Source: Pseudomonas sp. MWU16-30317
GTDB lineage: Bacteria; Pseudomonadota; Gammaproteobacteria; Pseudomonadales; Pseudomonadaceae
Direction of reading: 5' to 3'
Length of the DNA stretch: 64,000 nt
Assembly: GCF_020515695.1 (NCBI RefSeq)
Contig: NZ_JAIWJA010000009.1
Location: 62,001-126,000 of the forward strand
The notes under the pieces were generated by a model that was not told the DNA's origin, searched no databases, and was given only the letters and a program-made list of their open reading frames with translations. Made by a program: the position numbers and the translations under genes. Within the stretch, counting starts at the first letter, position 1; each line of letters begins with the position of its first letter. Below are positions 25,774 through 35,143 of this stretch, in pieces.

Positions 25774-26761
25774 GTTTGGCTTTGCCGGCCTCGACGTCGC
25801 GATTCTCGAAGCGCTCGTAGGCCTCGACGATGCGTTGCACCAGCGGGTGGCGCACCACATCCTTGGGCTTGAAATGGGTGAAGCTGATGCCAGGTACGCC
25901 GTCCAGTACCTCAATGACATGCGCCAGGCCGGACTTGGTGCCCTTGGGCAGATCGACCTGGGTGACGTCACCGGTGATCACGGCCGTTGAGCCGAAACCG
26001 ATACGGGTGAGGAACATTTTCATCTGCTCGACGGTGGTGTTCTGGCTCTCGTCGAGAATGATGAAGCTGTTGTTGAGCGTACGGCCGCGCATGTAGGCCA
26101 GCGGGGCGATCTCGATGATCTGGCGCTCGATCAACTTGGTCACGTGCTCGAAGCCGAACATTTCGTACAGGGCGTCATAGAGCGGGCGCAGGTACGGATC
26201 GATCTTCTGTGCCAGGTCGCCGGGCAGGAAGCCGAGCTTTTCGCCCGCTTCGACCGCCGGACGCACCAACAGGATGCGGCGCACTTGCTCGCGCTCCAGG
26301 GCATCGACGGCGCAGGCCACGGCCAGGTAGGTCTTGCCGGTGCCCGCCGGGCCGATACCGAAGTTGATATCGTTGCCGAGGATCTCCTTCACGTAGCGCT
26401 GTTGGTTCAGCCCGCGAGGGCGGATCATGCCTTTGCGCGTACGCAAGGCCACGGCGACTTCGTTCTGGGCGGGGTTGCTCAGCTCCTGAACGGCCGACTC
26501 CTGCAAGTACAGGTGCACGGTATCGGGCGACAGCTCGCTGCCTTTGGTTTCCCGGTACAGGCGACGCAGCAGTTGCTCGGCGGAGGCGGTGGTGGAGGGC
26601 TCGCCAATGAGCTCGAACTGGTTTCCGCGGTTGCGGATCTCGATGTCGAGGCGTTGTTCGATGAGGCGCAGGTGCTCGTCGAACTGTCCGCACAGGTTGG
26701 CGAATCGGCGAGCTTCAAAGGGCTCGAGGATGAAGCGATGAGGTTCTATGGGTGCGTTCAA
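25766..26761 (-). CDS. ybeZ: PhoH-like ATPase YbeZ
   Basis: A protein of 331 residues. A PhoH P-loop domain follows an N-terminal KH-like RNA-binding region. The Walker A motif is GPAGTGKTYLAVA and the Walker B region is NSFIILDESQNTT; TAVITGDVTQVDLP is also typical. YbeZ partners with YbeY in RNA metabolism. The gene overlaps ybeY by eight bases and lies 219 bases downstream of miaB, a gap that holds a REP pair, so it may have its own promoter. Confidence 0.95.
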   Translation of the reverse strand: MNAPIEPHRFILEPFEARRFANLCGQFDEHLRLIEQRLDIEIRNRGNQFELIGEPSTTASAEQLLRRLYRETKGSELSPDTVHLYLQESAVQELSNPAQNEVAVALRTRKGMIRPRGLNQQRYVKEILGNDINFGIGPAGTGKTYLAVACAVDALEREQVRRILLVRPAVEAGEKLGFLPGDLAQKIDPYLRPLYDALYEMFGFEHVTKLIERQIIEIAPLAYMRGRTLNNSFIILDESQNTTVEQMKMFLTRIGFGSTAVITGDVTQVDLPKGTKSGLAHVIEVLDGVPGISFTHFKPKDVVRHPLVQRIVEAYERFENRDVEAGKAKHG

Positions 26762-26907
26762 GGTCGTTTATGGCCGCCCGACGGCAATTTAGATGGACTC
26801 AAGGATAAACCCTGCAGCTTGTGTGCGAAAGCGGTTAATTGATGGCTCGCTGCGGCAGGGGCAAAGTGTTCTGACCGTTCATTTGCGTGATATATCCGGG
26901 CCTCTTC

Positions 26908-26976
26908 GCCGCCGAACGCACAAGCCCGCTCTCACACTGGATAAGGTTGTCAGTGGGAGCAAGCTTTGCGCGCGAA
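26908..26976. repeat. Degenerate REP pair between miaB and ybeZ
   Basis: CCTCTTCGCCGCCGAACGC and the opposed GGGAGCAAGCTTTGCGCGCGAAGCG bracket about 25 bases. These are REP-type palindromic units inside the presumed miaB-ybeZ transcript. Confidence 0.55.
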
Positions 26977-26980
26977 GCGT

Positions 26981-28306
26981 TCAGCGCAACGAGCCGCGCA
27001 GCGAGTGCGGTTGGGCATCGTCGATATGCACGTCGACGAATTGGCCGATCAAACGGGCATCGTCGCAGGTGAAGTTGACGATCCGGTTGTTCTCGGTACG
27101 CCCTTGCAACTGGCCTGGGTCCTTGCGTGAGTAGTCCGTGACCAGAATGCGCTGGGTGCTGCCAACCATCTGTCGGCTGATCTCGAAGCCCTGCTGGTTG
27201 AGGCGCTGTTGCAGTGCGTTGAGGCGCTGCTTTTTCACCTCTTCCGGGGTGTCGTCGGCAAGGTCGGCGGCCGGTGTGCCCGGGCGCTGGCTGTAGACGA
27301 ACGAGTAGGAAAAATCGAAGCCGACATCCGCTACCAGCTTCATGGTCTGTTCGAAGTCTTTTTCGGTTTCGCCAGGGAAGCCGATGATGAAGTCCGAGCT
27401 GATGCAGATATCCGGTACCGCCGCGCGCAGCTTGCGAATTCGCGACTTGTACTCCAGCGCCGTGTGGTTGCGCTTCATGGCCGCCAGGATGCGGTCCGAG
27501 CCCGATTGCACTGGTAGATGCAGGTGCTTGACCAGTTGCGGGACTTCAGCGTGGGCCAGTATCAGGCTGTCGGAGAACTCCAGCGGGTGCGAAGTGGTGT
27601 AGCGGATGCGCTCGATACCCTCGATGGTGGCCACGGTGCGGATCAGCTCGGCGAGGTCGGCCAGGCGGCCATCGTGGGTCAGCCCGCGATAACCGTTGAC
27701 GTTCTGCCCCAGCATCGTCACTTCACGCACGCCGTTGTCGGCCAGGTGGATGATTTCGCCCAGCACGTCGTCGAACGGCCGGCTGACTTCTTCGCCGCGG
27801 GTATAGGGCACCACGCAGAAGGTGCAGTACTTGCTGCAGCCTTCCATGATCGATACATAGGCGGTGGGGCCATCGATGCGCGGTTCGGGCAGGTGGTCGA
27901 ATTTTTCGATCTCGGGGAACGAGATGTCCACCTGCGGCAGCTTTGTGGTGCGCACGGCGTTGATCATTTCTGGCAGCCGGTGCAGCGTCTGCGGGCCGAA
28001 TACTACGTCGACGTAGGGCGCACGGTCGCGGATGGCCTGGCCTTCCTGGCTGGCGACGCAGCCACCGACGGCGATCACCATGTCGGGTTTTTCCAGTTTC
28101 AGTTCGCGCCAGCGGCCCAGTTGCGAGAACACGCGATCCTGCGCCCGCTCGCGGATCGAGCAGGTGTTGAGCAGGATCACATCGGCGTCTTCAGCGCGGG
28201 CAGTGACTTCCAGGCCTTGATGTTCACCCAGCAGATCGACCATGCGCGAGCTGTCGTACTCGTTCATCTGGCAACCGTGGGTTTCGATATAAAGCTTCTT
28301 GGCCAT
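26981..28306 (-). CDS. miaB: tRNA-2-methylthio-N6-dimethylallyladenosine synthase
   Basis: A protein of 441 residues. MiaB methylthiolates i6A37 in tRNAs that read UNN codons. The N-terminal UPF0004 domain holds cysteines in ETHGCQMNEYDS and elsewhere (auxiliary cluster), the radical-SAM motif is GCSKYCTFCVVPYTRG (CxxxCxxC), and a TRAM domain ends the protein (about 375-440). It is divergent from the DUF1820 gene and probably heads the miaB-ybeZ-ybeY-corC-lnt string. Confidence 0.97.
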   Translation of the reverse strand: MAKKLYIETHGCQMNEYDSSRMVDLLGEHQGLEVTARAEDADVILLNTCSIRERAQDRVFSQLGRWRELKLEKPDMVIAVGGCVASQEGQAIRDRAPYVDVVFGPQTLHRLPEMINAVRTTKLPQVDISFPEIEKFDHLPEPRIDGPTAYVSIMEGCSKYCTFCVVPYTRGEEVSRPFDDVLGEIIHLADNGVREVTMLGQNVNGYRGLTHDGRLADLAELIRTVATIEGIERIRYTTSHPLEFSDSLILAHAEVPQLVKHLHLPVQSGSDRILAAMKRNHTALEYKSRIRKLRAAVPDICISSDFIIGFPGETEKDFEQTMKLVADVGFDFSYSFVYSQRPGTPAADLADDTPEEVKKQRLNALQQRLNQQGFEISRQMVGSTQRILVTDYSRKDPGQLQGRTENNRIVNFTCDDARLIGQFVDVHIDDAQPHSLRGSLR

Positions 28307-28390
28307 GCTGGATCATCTGGTCATTCAAAGAACCGCGCATTATAGGGGTGTGGTCGCACACTTGATAGGGGGCGGCAGTGCTATCGGGGA

Positions 28391-28417
28391 TTGCCTGCCG
28401 GGCGGCTGTGCTATAGT
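28391..28417 (+). promoter_or_regulatory. Candidate promoter for the DUF1820 gene
   Basis: TTGCCT (28391-28396) and TATAGT (28412-28417) are separated by 15 bases, slightly short of the ideal 17. They lie 42 bases before the ATG at 28459, in the divergent gap with miaB. Confidence 0.45.
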
Positions 28418-28458
28418 TTGCGCCCTCTTTCCAGTCCTCATGCCGTTACCTGCCCACG

Positions 28459-28785
28459 ATGACCAAACGCGAAGCTCCAATCTACAAAGTGATTTTCCTC
28501 AACCAGGGCCAAGTATTCGAGATGTATGCCAAGCAGATCTATCAAAGCGATCTGTGGGGCTTTCTCGAGGTCGAGGAGTTCGTGTTCGGCGAGCGCAGCC
28601 AACTGGTCGTCGACCCTAGCGAAGAGAAGCTCAAGGCGCAGTTCGAAGGGGTGGTGCGCAGTTTCGTGCCGATGCATTCGATCGTGCGCATCGACGAAGT
28701 CGAGCGACTGGGTACGCCGAAAATCAGTGAGGCGCGCGGCGTCAGCAATGTCATGCCGTTCCCGATGCCCATGCCTGAAAAGTAA
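28459..28785 (+). CDS. DUF1820 family protein
   Basis: A protein of 108 residues. The N-terminal IYKVIFLNQGQVFEMYAKQI and the following SDLWGFLEVEEFVFGER are hallmarks of DUF1820, a small gamma-proteobacterial family of unknown role; the middle (EGVVRSFVPMHSIVRIDEVE) and the Met/Pro-rich end (MPFPMPMPEK) are also typical. No signal peptide or membrane segment is seen. It is monocistronic, with miaB divergent and the Sel1-repeat gene convergent. Confidence 0.9.
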   Translation: MTKREAPIYKVIFLNQGQVFEMYAKQIYQSDLWGFLEVEEFVFGERSQLVVDPSEEKLKAQFEGVVRSFVPMHSIVRIDEVERLGTPKISEARGVSNVMPFPMPMPEK

Positions 28786-28861
28786 ATCCTGATAGCCTCT
28801 CGCAACGCCCACAGGGTGGAAAACGCTATCCCTGTTGGCGCGGGCCCTGCCCGCGAAGCTC

Positions 28862-29410
28862 TCAGGGCAGCGGTGCGAACGGCGTACGCCCGTCAGCCGT
28901 TTGCAGCTCCAGCAGGTATTTGCGGAAGATCTGCCCCAGCACCTGAGTGGCCACTTCGAGTTCTTCGCGCTTCATTTGCGCCGACACCTGATCAGCGGTA
29001 TCCAGCGCATCTTCCTGGCCATTGACGGCCGCCATCTTCAGCACGATATAGGCCTGAACGTTATTGGCCGGCACGCCTTCGCCGCGGAAGAACATGATCC
29101 CCAGATGATATTGCGCGTCGGCGTGGCCCTGCAGCGAGGCCTGCTCGAAGTAGTTGAGCGCTTGGGTCAGGTCGCGCGGGCCATTTTTGCCGTCGTAATA
29201 GAACTCGCCCAGCTCGTATTGCGCCTGCGCGTCCCCGGACTTCGCCGCTTGCTGACACGCGGAGAGCGCCTGCGGTAGGTTCTCGGGCTGAGTATTGAGG
29301 GTGCACCGGCCCGTCGCTGGTATCAGCAACGAGTTTCCCCCTGCCTGCGCCAGCAGGGGTTGAAGGAGCAACAGGCAGCCCAAAGCAAGGGCGCGGCCGG
29401 TGCGGTTCAT
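28862..29410 (-). CDS. Periplasmic Sel1-like (TPR) repeat protein
   Basis: A protein of 182 residues with a signal peptide ending LLAQAGG near residue 24. Two Sel1-type repeats are visible: GDAQAQYELGEFYYDGKNGPRD and GHADAQYHLGIMFFRGEGVPAN, each of about 36 residues, followed by a partial third. Sel1 repeats usually mediate protein-protein contacts in the envelope; no specific role can be assigned. It has its own transcription unit between DUF1820 and hemL. Confidence 0.85.
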   Translation of the reverse strand: MNRTGRALALGCLLLLQPLLAQAGGNSLLIPATGRCTLNTQPENLPQALSACQQAAKSGDAQAQYELGEFYYDGKNGPRDLTQALNYFEQASLQGHADAQYHLGIMFFRGEGVPANNVQAYIVLKMAAVNGQEDALDTADQVSAQMKREELEVATQVLGQIFRKYLLELQTADGRTPFAPLP

Positions 29411-29552
29411 GGGGATCGACTTACCTCTGCAAGGATGCGGGCTAGCCCGTCCTGTAAATACTGTAGGTACATTATGAAATAAGCCGGGGCCTGGTTACAA
29501 AGTCTTTGCGGTTTTTTCTGAAATGAAGCCCGCTCCCACAGATGTTTCAAGG

Positions 29553-30839
29553 TCAGTCATTGAGCTTGGCGAAGGCTCGCTCGGCAGCATCGAGGGTGAT
29601 TTTCAGCTCGGCATCACCATGGGCGATCGACGTGAAGCCGGCCTCGAACGCGCTCGGCGCCAGGTATACACCGCCCTCGAGCATCAAGTGGAAGAAGCGC
29701 TTGAAGCGCTCGGCATCGCTGGCCATCACGTCGTCGAAGGTGACGATGTCGTCGGCACCGCTGAAGTACAGGCCGAACATGCCGCCCGCCTGGGTGGTCA
29801 CGAACGGGATGCCAGCGGCGTCGGCACGTTGCTGCAGGCCATCGAGCATGCGCGTAGTGTAGTCGCTCAATTCGGCGTGAAAGCCTGGGCGGCTGATCAG
29901 TTCGAGGGTCTTCAGGCCGGCGGCCATCGCCAGCGGGTTACCCGACAGCGTCCCTGCCTGGTAGACCGGGCCCAGCGGCGCGATATGCGACATGATCTCG
30001 CGCTTGCCGCCAAAGCAGCCTACCGGCATGCCGCCGCCGATGATCTTGCCAAAAGTGCTCAGGTCCGGTGTCACGTTGTAATAAGCCTGAGCGCCGCCCA
30101 AGGCGACACGGAAACCGGTCATCACTTCATCGAAAATCAACACCACGCCGTGCTGGTCGCACAGGCGACGCAGGCCCTCCAGGTAGCCCGGCGCAGGCGG
30201 CACGCAGTTCATGTTGCCGGCCACCGGCTCAACGATGATGCAGGCAACTTCTTCGCCGACTTCGCCCAGCATCTGCTCGAGGGCGCCGAGGTCGTTGAAG
30301 GGCAGGGTCAGGGTATGTTTGGCGAATGCCGCAGGCACGCCGGGCGAACTCGGCACGCCCAGGGTCAAAGCTCCCGAGCCCGCCTTGACCAACAGGCTGT
30401 CGGAGTGACCGTGGTAGCAGCCTTCGAACTTGATGATGCTGTCGCGGCCAGTAAAACCACGGGCCAGGCGGATCGCGCTCATGGTGGCTTCGGTGCCGGA
30501 GCTGACCATGCGCACCATTTCCATCGACGGCACGATGGCGCAGACACGCTCGGCCATCAGCGTCTCCAGCTCGGTCGGGGCGCCGTAGGACAGGCCGTGT
30601 TCGAGCTGGCGGCGGACAGCGTCGAGGACATCCGGGTGGCTGTGGCCGAGGATCATCGGCCCCCACGAGCCGACGTAGTCGACGTAACGCTTGTCGTCCT
30701 CGTCAGTCACATAGGCGCCTGCTGCATGCTTGAAAAACAGCGGGGTGCCGCCGACGCTCTTGAATGCACGGACCGGCGAGTTGACGCCACCGGGGATGTG
30801 TTTCTGGGCGTTGGCGAACAGCGATTCGGAGCGGGACAT
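29553..30839 (-). CDS. hemL: Glutamate-1-semialdehyde 2,1-aminomutase
   Basis: A protein of 428 residues, a PLP enzyme that makes 5-aminolevulinate from glutamate-1-semialdehyde in the C5 haem pathway. The PLP lysine is in TFGKIIGGGMPVGCFGG; other landmarks are NSPVRAFKSVGGTPLF, YVGSWGPMILGHSHP, FEGCYHGHSDSLLVKAGSG and LIFDEVMTGFRV. It is last in a thiD-thiE-hemL string on the (-) strand, 45 bases after thiE. This arrangement is common in Pseudomonas. Confidence 0.98.
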   Translation of the reverse strand: MSRSESLFANAQKHIPGGVNSPVRAFKSVGGTPLFFKHAAGAYVTDEDDKRYVDYVGSWGPMILGHSHPDVLDAVRRQLEHGLSYGAPTELETLMAERVCAIVPSMEMVRMVSSGTEATMSAIRLARGFTGRDSIIKFEGCYHGHSDSLLVKAGSGALTLGVPSSPGVPAAFAKHTLTLPFNDLGALEQMLGEVGEEVACIIVEPVAGNMNCVPPAPGYLEGLRRLCDQHGVVLIFDEVMTGFRVALGGAQAYYNVTPDLSTFGKIIGGGMPVGCFGGKREIMSHIAPLGPVYQAGTLSGNPLAMAAGLKTLELISRPGFHAELSDYTTRMLDGLQQRADAAGIPFVTTQAGGMFGLYFSGADDIVTFDDVMASDAERFKRFFHLMLEGGVYLAPSAFEAGFTSIAHGDAELKITLDAAERAFAKLND

Positions 30840-30884
30840 GGCAATAACTCTCAGTAGACAGGTGGCTGATGGGGCGCGAGGCCG

Positions 30885-31511
30885 TCAGGCAGACTTGTAC
30901 AATTCATTGAAGGCGCGGGCGCGGCGGGTGACTTCAGCCGTTGTATCGACGCCGAACAGGTCGCTGATCACCGCCAGCAGGCTGGCACCGTTTTCCACCA
31001 GCTGCGGGGCGTTGGCGAGGGTGATGCCGCCGATCACGCAGATCGGCAGCTTTAGCTCGGCCCTGGCCTGGGCCAGTACGTCGAGGGGCACGACTTGGGC
31101 TTCCGGCTTGGTCGATGAGGCAAAAAATGCCCCGAAGGCCACGTAGCTCGCGCCTTCACGCGCGGCCTGGCGAGCCATCTCGAGGCTGCCGTGGCAGGTC
31201 GAACCGATGATCGACTGCGGGCGCAGCAGTGCACGGGCAGGTGTCAGCGGGCCGTCGGTCTGGCCCAGATGCACGCCGACGCCAAGACGCGCAGCCAGTT
31301 CGGCGTCGTCGTTGATGATCAGGCGGGTCTTGTAGGGCTCGCACAGCTTCAGCAGGGTCTCGGCCTCGCGCAGACGGCGGGCCTCATCCGTGCTTTTGTC
31401 GCGGTACTGCAGCAGCGTGACGCCGCCATCGAGCGCGGCCGTCACGTACTTGATGAATTTACCAGCCAGCAACTGGCCGTCGGTAATGGCATACAGGCCA
31501 CGTAGTTTCAT
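30885..31511 (-). CDS. thiE: Thiamine-phosphate synthase
   Basis: A protein of 208 residues from the ATG at 31511 (MKLRGLYAITD); the frame is open further upstream but those residues are not family-like. It couples HMP diphosphate with thiazole phosphate to form thiamine phosphate. Signs of the TIM-barrel family are YAITDGQLL, LLQYRDKSTDEA, LIINDDAELA, VGVHLGQTDGPL and the phosphate-binding GGITLANAPQL. It sits between thiD and hemL. Confidence 0.97.
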   Translation of the reverse strand: MKLRGLYAITDGQLLAGKFIKYVTAALDGGVTLLQYRDKSTDEARRLREAETLLKLCEPYKTRLIINDDAELAARLGVGVHLGQTDGPLTPARALLRPQSIIGSTCHGSLEMARQAAREGASYVAFGAFFASSTKPEAQVVPLDVLAQARAELKLPICVIGGITLANAPQLVENGASLLAVISDLFGVDTTAEVTRRARAFNELYKSA

Positions 31512-31597
31512 GCAGCAAGCCTCTTGCGTCGCGATCCGATCGGGGTAGGGTCCAGCGGCGCTGGACTCAGGGCGGGGAGCACCGGTGGGCGCTCCGA

Positions 31598-32395
31598 TCA
31601 GGAACAGAAGTCTAAAGGCAGCCGGCGCGGGACGAACTGGCCTTTGCCCAGCTGTTCGGCATCGCGCAGCGTGCGCCAAGTATAGTCGAGCGCCGTTTTG
31701 ACCGCGCTGCCCAGTTGCTCGCCCAATGCCAGGCGGCCGGCCAGGGCACTGGCCAAGGTGCAGCCCGAGCCGTGATAGCTGCCGGGCAGGCGCTCGCAGG
31801 TGTAGGTCTGGCAGCTGCCATCGCGGCTGTACAAACGGTTATGGATCTGTTGCTCGTCGCCATGGCCGCCGGTGATCAACAGATGCCGCACATAGGGCAG
31901 CAGTTTATCGGCGCACTCGTCGGCGCTGCCTTGCGGCAATTCCGCGAGGATGCGCGCTTCGGGCAGATTGGGCGTCGCGATGGTCGCGAGTGGCAACAGC
32001 CGTTCGCGCATGGCGTATCCGACCTCATCCTTGCCCAGCCGACCGCCGCCACCGGCGCGCAGCACCGGATCGCAGACCATCGGCAGGTGCGCATTGGCCA
32101 GCAGCAGCTCGACCACCGTGTCGACCATCTCCAGCGAGCCGAGCATGCCCAGCTTGACGGCTGCCACCGTGGAATCGTTGAGCACGGCGTTGGCCTGGGC
32201 CAGCACCCACTCGCGATCAAGCACGCGAAAATCGCTGACATTGACGGTGTCCTGCACCGTCAGCGCAGTAACGGCGGGCGCTGCGTGACAGCCCTGGGCG
32301 ATGAGCGCTTCGATATCGGCCTGCAGACCGGCGCCACCACTGGGATCGTGGCCGGAGAGGCAAAGAACTACGGGGCGTGAGCTATAAATATTCAT
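31598..32395 (-). CDS. thiD: Hydroxymethylpyrimidine/phosphomethylpyrimidine kinase
   Basis: A protein of 265 residues from the ATG at 32395. It phosphorylates HMP twice to give HMP diphosphate for ThiE. Ribokinase-fold landmarks are LCLSGHDPSGGAGLQADIEA at the start, AVTALTVQDT, VKLGMLGS, VCDPVLRAGGG, ATPNLPEARIL, LITGGHG and the anion-hole motif GSYHGSGCTLASALAG. It is the first gene of the thiD-thiE-hemL string. No TPP riboswitch is recognisable in the 277 bases upstream. Confidence 0.97.
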   Translation of the reverse strand: MNIYSSRPVVLCLSGHDPSGGAGLQADIEALIAQGCHAAPAVTALTVQDTVNVSDFRVLDREWVLAQANAVLNDSTVAAVKLGMLGSLEMVDTVVELLLANAHLPMVCDPVLRAGGGGRLGKDEVGYAMRERLLPLATIATPNLPEARILAELPQGSADECADKLLPYVRHLLITGGHGDEQQIHNRLYSRDGSCQTYTCERLPGSYHGSGCTLASALAGRLALGEQLGSAVKTALDYTWRTLRDAEQLGKGQFVPRRLPLDFCS

Positions 32396-32672
32396 GGTGG
32401 GCGAGCTTATCACGAGCGGGGGTCGATGGAGGAGGGTGCGCGCTTGATGGCATATAGCCAGTTACTTCGTCGGAAAGTCCATGTGGCGACCCGTGTATTA
32501 TCGGCTGAAAGGTCCGGGATAGAGCCTTGGAATCGATATTTTCATTCGCGTCCTACACAACCTTATAGCTATGCTAGGATGCAGCCATATTGAATAACAG
32601 GCACTGCGGGTGACGTCGTCTCAAAGGGAATGGGGGCTTCCCGACGTACCTGACAGGCTTCCCCGGGGCTGT

Positions 32673-35072
32673 ATGCGCTATTTGCTGATATTACTTTTTA
32701 CCTGGCTGCCCATGCTGGCCAGCGCCGTCGATTTCGACGAGTCCACTCGTAGCCTGCCCCTGGGGCGCACGATGCAGGTCCTTGAGGACAGCAGTGGCGA
32801 GGCGACCATCGATGAGGTTAGTGCGCCTGAAGCCCAGGCTCGATTTCATCGCAACACGGATGAGGTTCTCAACGCCGGCTATTCCAAGTCGGCGTTCTGG
32901 ATCCGCCTTGATCTGCGCTATACGCCCCGGCAAAGTGGGGTAGCGCGCAACTGGCTGCTTGAACTGGCCTATCCGCCGATGGACCACGTCGAGCTTTATC
33001 AGGCCGATGCCGACGGGCACTTTTATCGTTCGCAAGTCACCGGCGACACCTTGCCCTACTCGAACCGGGTGATCCGCCAGAACAACTTCGTGTTCGACAT
33101 CCCCTTTGTGCCGCAACAGGCGCAGACCCTCTACCTGCGCGTGCAGAGCGAAGGCTCTGTGCAGGTACCGCTGACCCTGTGGTCAAGCAACGCCTACCTC
33201 GAGGCCCAGCCCGAGCGCCTTTACGTATTGGGGATGATCTACGGCGTGTTACTGGGGATGCTGGTCTACAACCTGTTCATCTACCTCAGCGTGCGTGATA
33301 CCAGCTACCTCTATTACATCCTCTACATCGCCTCGTTCGGCCTTTATCAGGTGTCGGTCAATGGTGCCGGCGTCGAGTTCCTGTGGCCCGAGAATCCTTG
33401 GTGGGCCAACGCCGCGACCCCGTTGCTGATTGGCGCTGCGGCGTTTTTCGGCTGCCAGTTCTCGCGCAGCTTTTTGCAGACCCGCGAGCACAGCCGCGTC
33501 TTCGACTGGCTGCTCAAGGGGCTAATGGTCTACGGGCTCGTAGTGATGGTGATGTCGCTGGGTGCCAGTTATGGTCTGGCGTTGCGCCTGGCCACATTGC
33601 TCGCGCTGCTGTTCACCGTGGTGATCTTCAGCGCTGGGGTCAAGGCCTGGTGGCGGGGGCAGCGCCAGGCGCGCTATTTCATGATCGCCTGGACCGCCTT
33701 CCTCGCCGGCGGCGTGGTCAACACCTTGATGGTGCTGGGCTATCTGCCCAATATATTCATCACCATGTACTCCAGCCAACTGGGCTCGGCACTGGAGGTC
33801 GGACTGCTGTCGCTGGCCCTTGCCGACCGCATCAATGCCATGCGCGAAGAGCAGTCGCGGATTCTGGTGGAGGCTGGGCACAAGCTCGAGCTGCTCAACC
33901 AGCAGCTGTCCAACAGCAACCGCCTGAAGGACGAGTTCCTGGCCACCGTCACCCACGAACTGCGCACCCCCATGAACGGCGTGATCGGCTCGCTGGAGCT
34001 GATGCAGACGGTGCCGATGAATATCGAGCTCGAGCAGTATCAGCAGACTGCCGCCACCTCGGCACGCGACATGATGCGCATGGTCGACGACATCCTTATC
34101 CTCACCGAGCTGCAGGCCGGCAAGCTCTACCCCCGTCACGAGCCCTTCCGCCTGCAGGGGCTGCTGGATGGCGTGCATTTGCAGTTCGCCCGCCAAGCGC
34201 ACAACAAGGGCCTGGCCTTCGCCCTGGATATCCTCAGCATCCTGCCCGACAAGCTGGTAGGCGACTCGCGCAAGCTGGCGCTGTGCCTGAGCTGTCTGCT
34301 CGACAATGCCGTGAAGTTCACCCGCCAGGGCGTGGTGCGTCTGCAGGTGCTGGGCGAGGTCGATGACGAGAACAACCTGGCGCTGACCTTCAAGATCATC
34401 GACACCGGTATCGGCTTCAGCTATCTGGACGAAGACACCCTCTACCAGCGCTTCTATCAAGTCGACAGCTCCATGACCCGCGAGTACGGCGGCCTGGGGA
34501 TTGGCCTGGCGATCTGCCGACAACTGGCGGAGTTGATTGGTGGTCAGTTGCACCATCAATCGGAACCCGGGCGGGGCAGCTGTTTCACCCTGACCGTCAA
34601 GCTGGCGGTGGTCGAACCGCTGCCGATGCATACGACCATCTCGCGCAAGCTGCCCGAAAGCACGCGGCGCTCGGCGCACGATTGCACGCTGTTGCTGATC
34701 GATGACAACAGCGTCAACCAGCTAGTGTTGCGCGGCATGCTGCTCAAGCTCGGCTATCGGGTGCGCACTGCCGACTGTGCCAACGCGGCCATCGAGCAGA
34801 TGCAGAGCGAGAACTTCGATGCGGTGTTGCTCGATTGTCACTCACCCATGACCGATGGCGCGGTCGTCTGCGCGCGCTTGCGTGAAGTGCCGCGCACCAA
34901 GGACATCCCCGTGCTGGGGATCGTCGCCAGCCTCGAACGCAGTGACCGCGACCGTTACCTGGCGGCCGGAATGACCGAATGCATGCATCGGCCGGTGCGC
35001 TTCGAAGAGCTGCAAAGCCTGCTGCACAGCTGGCTGTTGGCACATAAACAAAGCGAGCAGGTCGGCGGTTAG
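32673..35072 (+). CDS. Hybrid sensor histidine kinase/response regulator (7TMR-DISM type)
   Basis: A protein of 799 residues from the ATG at 32673, chosen because a signal peptide (MRYLLILLFTWLPMLASA) follows at once; a GTG at 32610 would add 21 residues. Order of domains: periplasmic 7TMR-DISMED2 sensor (about 25-180), seven-helix 7TMR-DISM membrane region (about 185-390), HisKA with H428 in VTHELRTPMNG, HATPase_c (LLDNAVKF, DTGIGF, GLGIGLAICRQL) and a receiver domain (about 670-795) with phospho-acceptor D721 in VLLDCHSPMTDG. The receiver's usual conserved lysine is replaced by R773 (MHRPVRFEEL). The first domain resembles carbohydrate-binding sensors such as RetS/LadS. The output partner is not encoded nearby. 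Confidence 0.92.
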   Translation: MRYLLILLFTWLPMLASAVDFDESTRSLPLGRTMQVLEDSSGEATIDEVSAPEAQARFHRNTDEVLNAGYSKSAFWIRLDLRYTPRQSGVARNWLLELAYPPMDHVELYQADADGHFYRSQVTGDTLPYSNRVIRQNNFVFDIPFVPQQAQTLYLRVQSEGSVQVPLTLWSSNAYLEAQPERLYVLGMIYGVLLGMLVYNLFIYLSVRDTSYLYYILYIASFGLYQVSVNGAGVEFLWPENPWWANAATPLLIGAAAFFGCQFSRSFLQTREHSRVFDWLLKGLMVYGLVVMVMSLGASYGLALRLATLLALLFTVVIFSAGVKAWWRGQRQARYFMIAWTAFLAGGVVNTLMVLGYLPNIFITMYSSQLGSALEVGLLSLALADRINAMREEQSRILVEAGHKLELLNQQLSNSNRLKDEFLATVTHELRTPMNGVIGSLELMQTVPMNIELEQYQQTAATSARDMMRMVDDILILTELQAGKLYPRHEPFRLQGLLDGVHLQFARQAHNKGLAFALDILSILPDKLVGDSRKLALCLSCLLDNAVKFTRQGVVRLQVLGEVDDENNLALTFKIIDTGIGFSYLDEDTLYQRFYQVDSSMTREYGGLGIGLAICRQLAELIGGQLHHQSEPGRGSCFTLTVKLAVVEPLPMHTTISRKLPESTRRSAHDCTLLLIDDNSVNQLVLRGMLLKLGYRVRTADCANAAIEQMQSENFDAVLLDCHSPMTDGAVVCARLREVPRTKDIPVLGIVASLERSDRDRYLAAGMTECMHRPVRFEELQSLLHSWLLAHKQSEQVGG

Positions 35073-35143
35073 GCGGTTTTGCCTCTTTGATCGAGGCGAT
35101 GCCCGTGATTCACTGGGGCATCGACCCGTCGGAGCCGCCCGTG

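Noticed and set aside
29523..30857. Open frame of 444 codons opposite hemL
   Set aside because: Antisense shadow; hemL is complete and conserved.
32396..32672. Thiamine (TPP) riboswitch upstream of thiD
   Set aside because: The conserved CTGAGA and related TPP core elements are not recognisable on the thiD strand.
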